DNA from: Selaginella moellendorffii
Taxonomy: Eukaryota; Streptophyta; Lycopodiopsida; Selaginellales; Selaginellaceae
DNA length: 64,000 nt
Reading direction: 5' to 3'
Assembly (NCBI RefSeq): GCF_000143415.4
Contig: NW_003314307.1
Coordinates: 8,843 to 72,842 of the forward strand
Shown here: piece after piece, positions 42,184 to 53,400 of the stretch
Position numbering within the stretch: the stretch's first letter is position 1
How the letters are laid out: every line of letters begins with the position of its first letter
Notes under the pieces: model-generated
The model's input: only the letters and a program-made list of their open reading frames with translations
Told to the model about the DNA's origin: nothing
Database searches by the model: none
Translations under genes and position numbers: made by a program

Positions 42184-43634
42184 TGTGAGACACAAATCCC
42201 TAAGCCCCAAAGTGGAGCCGAAAGGGCATTATGTGGTAGTGCCTGAAGCGAAAGCCAAACAAGCATAACACGTTTGGACTAAAAGCTTCAATTTGAAAGG
42301 TTGAGAGCAGAAGTGGAACTCCCAACGAAGTGCTCAAGGAACAAGCATGAAACCAACAATAACAGAGTCTCTAGAAAAGGGACACAAGAGGACCAATATA
42401 TGACACGTGGAAGTGTCTGAGATAGAACCAAGATGGAGTTCAAGATGGACCCGAGATGGAGTCCGAGATGGACTCGAGATGGAGTTTGAGATGGTGTCCG
42501 AGATGGACCTGAGATGGAGTCCAAGAAGGAGTCCAAGATAGACCCAAGATGGAGTCCGTGATGGAGTCTGAGATAGACCCGTAATGGAGTCCAAGATGGA
42601 ACCGAGACCAAGATCGAGACCGAGTCCAAGTCCGAGTCTAAGTCCGAGTCCAAATACTAATATAGTTTGTTGGGTGAAAGCCCAAAGCGATCGTCCCCCA
42701 GCGGGGGGGGAGGGGGGGGTGGGGGCTACAGGGGTTCCAAAAGGATAGTAGGGAGAGTGTGGGGGTTGGACCCCAGTGGAGCCAGTTTGGCCAGAAAAGG
42801 CTAGTTTGGCCCAAGAAGGCCATACCCAACTGTGGGGTGATGGGGTAACCACTGGGAAGTCCAAGGCTAGAGTGAATACAGACTAGCAAGCAAAGTAGCT
42901 TGGTGAAGTGTTCAAAAGCCAGCTCTAATTCCCTCAGGAAATCGAATGGTCAATGCTCCTAGTCCAAGCATGGGTGGCACTACCTACTTGGATACCTAGC
43001 ATAGCTCAATGGAACCTCACTCTAAACCCATGGCTAGAGCACCCAAAGGTGAAAGGTGGGGAGAGGCTCGTGTAGGGCTACGGTGTTCCGAAATGCTGTC
43101 CCAACTTCCCAGACTATGGAAAAGAAAAGGAGTGATCCTCTGGTGTAGTGACTAAGGATACGGTCAAGTGATGAGGAAGTCTCAAAGGACAATGGGACTT
43201 AGTGGTCGGGCCTGTGGGCCTTGTCCCAGTGGCAGTGTTGGCAAACACAGCCATGAACAAGAAAAGGGACTTGGTGGGGACTGCGGGCATTTAAAGAGTG
43301 GATCTAAGATGATCACTCATGGACAGATGGAAAATTTTTTGAGAGATAGGATTGCAATGCAGGTGGTGTTGGATCACCAGTGTGACCAAGGTGAATGGGC
43401 ATGGCCTTAGCGTAATGGGCTGATATGTTAGTGGTACCTTGGGGTGTTGGTCATGGGATCGGACACATGGAGCACTTAGACCAAGTGCAAAGGTTGAGTG
43501 GCATGGATGCCATTCTCAGGGCTAGCAAGCCCCAAGTCCTGAATTGGCTTATGGAGGTTGTGAAAGAGACTTTTCCAAGTGGTCGGAGGTGTGGTTAAGT
43601 GACTAAAGTAGAATGGAAAAATTAGTCACTTACA
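42184..43634 (+). repeat. E-family LTR, right end of the array
   Basis: 1451 bp from TGTGAGACAC to GTCACTTACA, with GA array 42415-42655 and a G-tract core near 42680-42760. Clearly diverged from the LTR at 28293, so the E array is old. No primer-binding site follows. Confidence 0.8.
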
Positions 43635-44154
43635 AGAAAGGGATTTAGTGGGGACTAAAAAAGGGATATTGGGAAAGGTTGTTCCCTATGTCTACAGACA
43701 TCCTAAGGATGCTAAGGAGTGGATTTGGGATTAGCAAGAGTTAAATTATGCCTCAGGTTGATCGGCCATGCTTGACCTACCCAATATCCCTACTATACAT
43801 TTGGAACCCCCGACATTGAATACATGGAGCATTAGTGCAAACGTTGAGTGGCATGGATGCCATTCTCGGGGTTAGCAAGCCCCAAGTTCTAAATTGGACT
43901 TATGGAGGTTGTGAATGAGACTCCTCCAAGTGATCGGAGGTATAGTTAAGTGACTAAAGTAGAATAGAAAAATTAATTACTTACATTAAGATCATGGGAA
44001 GGATGAAGACTCTAAGACAATAAAGGAGTCATAAAATTATCCTTATATAGTTGAAAATGGTGCTCATGAATTTGAGATGAGAATTAATGACCGTAGAAGG
44101 TCAAATACAAAAGAGGATACAAATCCTTGAAATTGTAGCTAGGTATAAAAGGCT
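43635..44154. mobile_element. Mosaic of E and D fragments
   Basis: 43635-43745 repeats part of an E LTR. 43755-43805 is an inverted piece of the D LTR core (CCCTACTATACATTTGGAACCC). 43811-43995 is an E LTR 3' end. 43996-44150 is E internal sequence. No gene. Confidence 0.6.
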
Positions 44155-45058
44155 ACATTTTTCAACTTAACCACACCTTTGATCATTTAGAAGAGTCTTA
44201 CTCACAACTTCCATAGTTCTATTCCGGACTTGGGGCTTGCTAGCCTCCATGCCACTTAACTTTTGCATTTGGTCCAAGTGCTCCATGTGTCCAATCCTAT
44301 AACCAACACCCAAAGGAATCACTAACATATCAGTCTGTTACACTAAGGCCATACCCATTCACCTTTGTCATATTAGTGGTCCAACACCACCTGCATTATA
44401 GTCCCGTCTTTTAAAGATTGGGTCATCTGTCTATGAGTGATCATTCTAGATCCACTCTTTAGCATCCTTGAGATGCCTGTAGACATGGGGAACAACCTTC
44501 CCTAATATCCCTTTTATAGTCCCCACAAAGACCCTTTCTATCCACGGTTATATTTGCCAACATTGCCACTAGGTCAAGGCACACATGCCTGACAACTAAG
44601 TTTCACTGTCCTCTGGGACTTCTTCACCATATGACCATATCCTTGGTCACTACGTTAGAGGATTAATTCTCTTCCTTTCCACAGTCCGAGACTTTGGGAC
44701 AATATTTTGGAACACTGTGGCCATATACAAGCCTCTTGGGTACTCTCCCCACCTTGCGCCTTTGGGTGCTTTAGCCATGAGGCTAAAGTGAGGTTTCATT
44801 GAGCCACGCTAGGTATCTAAGTAGGTAATGCCACCCACACTTGTATTGGGAGCATTGACCATTCGATCTCCCAATGGATTTAGAACCAGCTCTTGAACAC
44901 TTCATCAAGTTACTCTCTTGTCTGTCCGCATTCACTCTAGCTTTGGATATATCATCACCCAACACATAGGCATAGCCTTCCTTGGTCACACTGGCCTTTC
45001 CTAGTCAAACTGGGTCCACTAGAGTCCAACCCCCACTCTCCTTACTATACTTTTGAAA
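44155..45058 (-). repeat. E-family LTR fragment, inverted
   Basis: Reverse of the E LTR from near its 3' end to the GGTTCCAAAAGTATAGTAGG core, where it meets the next LTR head to head. Confidence 0.7.
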
Positions 45059-45061
45059 CCC

Positions 45062-46553
45062 AAAACCCCAAAGTGGAGGCAACAGGGTGCCACATAGTAG
45101 TGGCTAAAGTGGAAGCCAAATGAGCATAACACATTGGGACTAAAAACTTTGACTTGAAAGGTCAAGAGCGAGAGTGAAACTCTCAACGAAGTGCTCAAGG
45201 AATGAGCATGAAGTGAGCAATAAGTGAGTCTTTACATAAGGAACACAAGAGAACCAACACATGACACATGGAGGAATCTGAGATGGACTTGAGACGGAGT
45301 TTAAGATGGAGTCCAATATGGACCTGAGATGGACCCAATATGGACCCAAGATGGAGTCCGAGATGGAGTCTGACATGGATCCGAGATGGAGTTTGAGATG
45401 GAGTTCGAGATAGAGTTTGAGATGGACTTGAGATGGAGTCCAAGGTTGAGGCTGAGAAAGAGATTGAGACCGAAACTAAGGCCAAGACTGAGATCGAGAC
45501 CTAGACCAAGATCGAGTCCTATACCGAGTTCAAGACCAAGACCGAGTTTGAGTCCAACTTTGAATCTAACTCCAAGGGTGAAAGCCCAAAGCAATTGTCT
45601 CCTAGGCCTTGAGGGGTTTGGTGAGCTCCAAAAGTATAGTAGGGGGAGGATTCAAGTGGAGCTAGTTTGGTTATGAAATGCCAATGTGACCAAGGAAGGC
45701 TATACCTATGTGGTGGGTGATGCTATAACCATTAACAAGTCTAAGGCTAAAGTAAACATAAATAGACAAATGGGGTGATTTGGTAAATTGTTCTAGAGTT
45801 AGCTTTAGCTCCCCCAGGAGATTAAATGGTCAATGCTCCCAATCCAAGTGTGGGTGGCACTACCTATTTGGATACTTAGTGTGGCTCATCGGAGCCTTGC
45901 TCTAGCCACATAAGTAGGGCACCCAAAGGCAAAAGGTGGGAAGAGTACCTATAAGGCTTATGTAGGGCCACGATATTTCAAAATGTTGTCCCAAAGTCCC
46001 AGACTGTGGAAAAGAAAAGGAATAGTTCTCTTCTGTAGTGACCAAGGATGCGGTCATGTGGCAAAGAAGTCCTAGAGGTCAATGGGACATAATGGTTGGA
46101 CCTTCAAGCCCAGTGTTGGCAAATACAATGGGGATGGAGAGGGACTTAATGGGGACTGAGAAAGGGATATTGGGGAAGGTTGTTCTTCATGTCTTTGAGC
46201 ATCCTAAAGATTCTAGGGAGTGGCTTTGGGATGACCACTCATGGATGGATGGCTTAGTATTTGAAAGATGGGACTATACTAGCATAAATGGTCTAGGATT
46301 ACAAATGAGACAAGGGTAAATGGACATAACTTTAGCATAACATGCTGATATATCAGTAGTACCTTTGAGGTGTCAATCATGACAGAGAACACTTAGACCA
46401 AGTGTAAAGGCTGAGTGGCATAGATGCCATTCACAAGGTTAACAAGTCCTCAAATCTGAAATATGACTTATAGAGGTTGTGAGTGAGGCTTCTCTAAGTG
46501 GTTGGAAGTGTGGTTAAGTGACTAAAGTAAAATAGAAAATTTAATTACTTACA
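45062..46553 (+). repeat. E-family LTR, 5' end trimmed
   Basis: Lacks the first about 20 bases, then follows the E LTR to TTAATTACTTACA, including the GA array (45275-45565). With 44155-45058 it forms an inverted repeat with arms of about 900 bp. Confidence 0.72.
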
Positions 46554-48530
46554 TCTTTCTTCTGAGTATTAACAAGTACTAAGAAGTCATTGGTTCACCA
46601 AGCAAGATGTTCCCAAGACTACTTTTTATACATATTTTGTTTGCATTAGTTCTTAGTGATACTATTTGGTTTGAACAACATTTCAACAACTTTTTAGTAG
46701 ATGATGGATGACATTTTTTGCAATATGCCAGAGGTGACTACTAACTTTATCGATAATGTCTTGATTCACTCAGAAGGAATGTGGAAGGAGCATATCTAGA
46801 TGTTCACAAGGTGTTCGATCAATTTCAGCAAGTTGGTTTAAATCTCAACCTGTTGAAATGTGTGTTTAGGTCCAAGGACAAAACTTATCTTGGGTACTAT
46901 ATTTCTTGTGAAGGTTTGCAAATTAATCTTTAAAAACTTGTGGTTGTTCTAAAGCTCTCTACCTCAAAGTGTGTGGATAATGTGTAACACTCCCTAAACA
47001 AAGTGCAATATCATAGTCATTTCATTGATCATCTTTTTTATTGTACTATACCATTGAGAACATTGATAAAGTCATTAACATCATCTTTCATTTGGTTTGA
47101 GAACTATGAGTGGGCATTTATGCATCTCAAAGACTTGTTGATAACTCCTCTAATTTTAACATATCCTGACTATACTTGATTTTTCATTTTGAGTATGGAT
47201 GCTTCTATTATCAGTCTAGAGGGTGTATTGATACAAGAGAGCATGAGTGTGCCTATTAATGTTATCCCATTACATACATCAGACATATATTACAACTAGT
47301 AAAGGTGAATTACTCCATAATAAAGAATGAGTGTTTAGCAGCAGTTTGGGGTTTTAAGAAGCTTCATGCATATTTGCATACTTCTTGGCCATTACTAAAA
47401 AGTGAATATATTGTGGTTACTTCATTATGGAAGTGGAAGAACTTAATTGTTGTATTGCTCAGTGGGCTCCAAAGCTTCATATATATGCTTTCGAAGTTGT
47501 TCATCAACCAGGGAGTTCTATGATTGATATTGACGCCCTTTCTTGAACTCTTCTCCCTTCTTCATTCTTTTCTCATGTTTTTTATGTCTTTGTTATTCTA
47601 GTATCAATGGAATTTTTTAATGAGAATTTTGTACCATCAATGGTTGTTATACTAAATGTTCGATGTTCATAAGATGCAGAGCAAAATTTACTTTCTCTTA
47701 ACAAAGTTCATGAGGCTAAAAAATTTAAGCTTTATTTCCGAAGACTTTATAACAAGTTTGAGAATCTTGTATCACGTGCTAATGACTTGCCATTTTAACA
47801 TTTACATTCTTAATATCACTTTAATAACAACCTTTATTTTGTGGGGATTGATCCTAATGATTATTTATGGTTAGTTATGCTTTTGATATCTATTCCATGC
47901 TTTATCCATGCCTACTATGACTCTCGGCATATGAGGCATCAACGTGTGATTGAAAAGCTATGTAAATCTTTTTATTAGCCGGGGATATAATGTGATGTTA
48001 TTCGATATGTACATAGTTGTGTTTGATGCCAAACTCATAATACTTCCTTTCATGCTACAAAAGGACAATTGAAATCAATTACAATTTCCCCTCTATTTGC
48101 ATTTGATTTGATGGGCATTTTGCATGGCTAACTGCTGGCAATGATTAAATCACTATTGCCTCGATGCAATATTTTTATTCTCATCTAGACTATGCAATAT
48201 TGAAAGATTGCCATCAGTTTTATTTTAATGGGCTGGTATCCTTAAAACAGCTCTATATAAAAAAGCAGCTTAAATCCTTCATCTTTATCACTATTAGCAA
48301 TCATTTAATTTCTATTCTAATACTTTAGTTCTATGAGGGCAATCTTTATCACCTTTCTCCAGGATCTCTTCAATGAGGTTATGATTTCTTATAAGAATAC
48401 CTTTCATGCTTAACTTGTGTTGCCATATGAGATGTTTGATGTGAGTAAGAACTACATCAATATTTCTGGAACTATACTTCACTCTCATAATTATGAATTA
48501 ACAACCTTATAAGTTCTTTTAATGAAGAGA
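46554..48530 (+). pseudogene. Family G gypsy pol remnant
   Basis: Frame-broken but recognisable: end of the RT (about 46600-46960, with a DVHKVFDQFQQVGLNLNLLK stretch and TYLGYYIS), RNase H (about 47180-47520; NYSIIKNECLAAVWGFKK), the VHQPGSSMIDIDALS tail near 47500-47545, and the integrase zinc region (about 47935-48040). The RT style differs from the B/C lineage, so this is a separate gypsy lineage. Many stops. No LTR for it was identified. Confidence 0.7.
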
Positions 48531-50457
48531 GCACAATTGATAGATGTTATAGATGAATCTTTTAGTAAGCTACCAGCAATATGAAAGAGTGTAATAAGGA
48601 ACACATCCCAGTGGCTACACAAGGGACATGTGTTCTCCACTGAGTCAATAGAGGAGCTAGGGTTAGTGTGGGCATTGTGAGCAAAGCAATGATTTGCAAT
48701 AGGATAATGGGTGCTGGCCATGATTTTTTTATTATGTCAATCATTTATATTTCATATGCTCCCAGAATGTCAATCATTTGGTTATAATTTTATAGCTTGA
48801 GGCATTGAGATTTTGACCCTGCTTTGTCTATAGGAACTTTCCCTTTTTATTTTATTACAGAGCACAATCTAACAAAAGTTAATGCCGAGTTTTCTGGTAG
48901 CTCCTAGCTGTGACACAAGTGGGACATGGGGAAGTAGCAGAATTTGAAGGAGCCATCCATCAACTGGATAAACAATTATCGCCACACGCCAATGATTGGA
49001 TGATTCAAATGAACCACTTAATTCGATCTTCTGCCAAGCATCCACCACTACCACTTTTTTTTTTGTTTAAGTTTACATCGTTCTTGCAGCAGAGAAGTGA
49101 GGATTTTGATCTTAGGTCGGGTACAATTAACTGTAACTAGAAAAGTGCAGCTTTTTTTTAAGTCGTGAGTTAGGTGCAAGTTGCCAAAATGTTTGAGAAT
49201 TGATGCCTTTCTGAAGGTATCTCTTTTATCAGAGCAGTGTGGCTCTCTCTTCCAACTGTAGCTCAGATCACCATCATGGAACAACTTAACTCATTATTTT
49301 TCCAAACCACAGCATGACATTCTCTTTGGCTTGAGAGAGAATACTGAGGCAATGGCTTCCTGTGAGTAGCCAATCTTCTAATTTGGGTTTTCAAATGCTT
49401 TTATCTTTAGTTCCAATTTAGTGAGTTTAACTTCCTCCCTCTAGAAAATATACTTGAGGAGTGGTGGCCTTCTCCTAGTGTTAATCTCACATAAGGTGGT
49501 GTTAATCTTGTCAAAGGTGGTGTGGGAATGTTTTAGGTAATATATTAGATGGGAATTGACTCCCAAAAACCTGTTTTGCCCTTGAAATCCTATCACTAGC
49601 ATCTTAAATAGAGTGTTAAACATGGTTGAACGGGGGGCAATAGGGAAAGTTCAGAACCTAGCTAAGGTTTTATGGACTAGCATAGTGAGTTGTGAGTGGA
49701 AGATAAGTAACAAAGTTTATTCTGATCTATAGTGGATGTTTCACATAATTATCATGTAATAATGTGCCATCCAAGTGGAAAGAGAGTTTTGTGGCATTGA
49801 AATGGTTTTTGAGCAATGATATGCATTACAGGTCCACAAAGCTTTCAGGGGCACTTTCATGCAAGAGGGCAGCCTATGAGAGCTAGGCTTTAAATTGCAG
49901 ATCCATGTATGAGTAAAAGTTACCTTATGCTTTGAGTGGAGGCACTATGACTTTATTTATGCTTCTTATGTAAGCTTCGACATATAAAGAATAGGACACT
50001 AGACAAGTTCACAAGATTGTTCATAGAGTTTGGGGAGTTTCCTACTAAGCATCAAATGGGAAAATTTTGGATCATTCTAAACGAAACCTTTGGAGGAAAA
50101 CTCTTTAAGACCTTTTTTTTATTCTCTTTTCTAAGCTAGACCACCTTTTATGTGATTTTGCTATTTTAGATTTTTTCAGTTTACAGTTTCGCTGATAAAT
50201 TTAGGGGCCTATCAGGAGAAGACATTGGACTCTACAAGACGTAAAGAGACTGGGAGAGGCTAGAATGCTGGCAATTGGTGGCTTTAGTGTTCAAGTGTTT
50301 GATGGGATGTTTAGTTCTATTTAGTTATCTTTTGGGAGTCAAACGATAAAACTCACAGGTATCTAAACAGAGAAGTTGGCATATAAAATTTTGTTATACT
50401 CGGGCAATTGTAATCTTAGCCACAAACCGTCAGACTCATTAGGGCATACAAAATTCA
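48531..50457. other. Gene-free stretch before the gene cluster
   Basis: Only short unrelated frames; the longest (48910-49140, plus) has no match I recognise. The last few hundred bases should hold the promoter and 5' UTR of the gene starting at 50458, but no clear motif stands out. Confidence 0.5.
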
Positions 50458-53400
50458 ATGGAGGGAGATGAAACCGAAAGCCAAGGGGATGCTTCGGTCT
50501 CAAATGCAGATGGGAAAAACGCACAAAGCGAAGTGGCGAGAAAGAAAAAGCTCTTTAAGAAAATGATGCTGGTAAGGGGCTCTATTTTAAGGCTCACTTG
50601 TTTCAGTTTGTTGTAATTAAGGACTTCGATCGCCCTCAATGGAAAATAAGCCTGAAGGTCACACACGATCATGCCCCGCATCCACGGAAACGTCTAGGCG
50701 GCACAATATTAAACGGCGACTGGAAGGGATTGAGCGAAGCCGAAAAACGTGCTTGGATATCGAAATCCGATGACACTGATATAAAACTAGTAAACATACG
50801 GAGAAGAAAATCCTTGTTAACGTTTTTTATGCCATAGGCACAACTTCTTGCCTACCATTTAAAAGAAAAGGTCGAATATCTTAACAATCCTAGATATTGC
50901 CAACTTCCCAGAGCAGTTAAAGTAAGAATTTCATGGGGTTAGCAGGAATTCTCAATCCATTTTTCTTTTAGGCATTAACAATTACAGAAGTTAAAGAAAC
51001 GGATGGTCAAATCACAGAATTAATTCCTTTGGATCCACCAACGCTTGTTTTTGAACGTTTTGGTAAGCTCTCTATACACTAAAATTACGTATAGGAAGCA
51101 AAATTCTAGTGAAACAGGACATGTGAAGGCTCATGCCTGAGACGTTACACGAACTGCAGAGGTGGGACGATCATACACGAGCACGATCCAAATTTTGAAC
51201 GTTAGCACTTGGAGCCAGCGCCTGAGGTATCAGAAAGAACACCAATCCGGAACTAATTACGCCTTGTCAGGGTTCTGTTACCATCAGGCAAAACGTTTCA
51301 GGTCCAGGGGGAAGACCTTCAAGGGAAAGTAATAGCACCAGGGAGGCACGTTTTCTTAAAGGTGACGTTTAGGCCCACGTCACTGAACGACAATTCAGAT
51401 GCACTCTTCCTTTCTTCGGAGATGGACAGCTGCCAAGTCATGTTTATAGGAACCAAAACCACTGCCAACAATATTTGTTCCAACCATCCTTGATCTAGGC
51501 CACTGTCTTCTCAATCATGCTACAGCTGTTTCTTTTCCAGTTTCCAGCTTAGATGTTGCTACAAAGTTTCATCTTTCTTTTGAGGCAGAGAGCGATTCAG
51601 AAAGATTAAACTTTTTCCAATCTCTTTATTCATGCCAGAATGTTCTTTATGCTGTTCCGTTTCTTGTTCACCCGAAGAGTTTTAATCTCTCGATCAATGA
51701 TTCAGCTGACGTAATCGTCATATTCAGACCTGTTTCTCAAGGAAAATTTTCGCATATAATACATATTTCGTCAGAGTTTGGTCATCAATGGCGGGTGCTA
51801 CTTGAGGGCTGCGGGACAAAGTTGAAAGTCGACTTATTGGAATTAGATGGGCACGCTCTTAGAGAGAAAGAAGCCGAATCTGGATTGTGGTTCGGAAATG
51901 CAACCATTTCCAGTCACAATGCAAAGAAAAAACTGACAGTAAGAAACCACACCATGACTGCTCTTCGGTTCTACTGGAAGATTGAGTCCGCACAACACCC
52001 GGCATTCGTCGTGCAGCCTAGCTGTGGGGTGCTGGAAGCAGAGTCAAATGCAACATTTGATTTTACTTTTTGTCCGGCAGAAATCGAGGTCTATAGACAG
52101 CGTGCAGTTTTCTACGTGGACACGCGCCACGCCTTTTCTTTTCGTGCCGACTCCTGGGAGCAGTTTCAAAGCAATCTGGCCAATGCAGATAAATTAGCCC
52201 AAGAAGTTATAGCATCAAAACATGGGGACGAAGTCTCAGGTGCTGTGTCTCCGGAGGTAGCTTTGGTTTGCGATCAAGGTTTTTCAACCAAGGACGTAGA
52301 CAACAACGGGTATATCATGAAGGCCCTTGATATTGAGTTGATTGGAGTGGGAGATCCTTTCGATATTGAAATTTATCCTCCCTTGCTGCTATTCTCAGAA
52401 ATGCTTGTTCAAGGTAAAACATACACACGAGAGATACATCTAAGAAACAACACTCTTGCCGATGTCACCTTCTCGTGGCAAGTCTCAGAAACTCCGTGGG
52501 GCATCGCCAAGGAACTTAATTTTGTTTCATTTCTTCCCATTACTGGCAAAATAGTAGCTCTGGGAAGCACCACTGTGAGCGTTACTCTAAGAGCTACAAA
52601 AATTGGACCTATACAAGAGGCTGTGACATGTAGTTTTATGGATACTGGCCATTTGCAGCTACCTTTGCTAATAGAAGGCTGTGTGCAAGGACCACGTGTT
52701 TCTATCCTTCAGCCTATGCTGGACTTTGGACTGGTTCAGGTACAGCTAAATATTAAAGTTTCTTTTTATGTGGTATTGAAGTTCACTGTCTAGGTAGGAA
52801 CGACTGATTCTACACAGCTAACGCTCACCAACAGGAGCATTGTAGAAGCATCATTCAAACTTCTTGCAGTGTGCGAAGCTGATATTAATGTGCAATTGTC
52901 ACAGGCAATGAGCAATTGTAAAGATGAACTCTTTTTTAGGCCAGACAGTGGTACTGTACTTGCGAGGGGAACAACAAATGTAAAGGTCGACCTGCACGCA
53001 AAGGCCTGTGGGCAAAAGGGTTATGCAATTGTTTGTCAAGTTGTTGACGGTCTCTCTCCCACGCAATATGCTCTAGTGAGAGCATTTGTGGATTCCCCAA
53101 AGGCGTACTTTGACCCATGCAGATTTGATCTTGGTATAACATTTCTCTACAAAAAACTCTCAAGAACGGCTACATTACACAATCTGACCGGTTTGACAAC
53201 CTACTATAGGTGGCCCATTTGTGACATAAATATTGGAGACTCTTCTTCAATAAAGATCGACATCACGCCCAGAGATGGAGAACTTGCCCCATACGGTTCT
53301 CAGCAAATTGTTTTTCGCATGACTCCACTAGAGATCGGTGAGAAGGAGCTAATTTTGACGTGTGACATCCTGGGAGCGGACGTGCCTATTGGTGTAATAT

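Noticed and set aside
48910-49140. 76-aa plus-strand frame and its antisense partner as a gene
   Set aside because: No recognisable domain, and it lies between decayed transposon DNA and the gene cluster; chance frame cannot be excluded.
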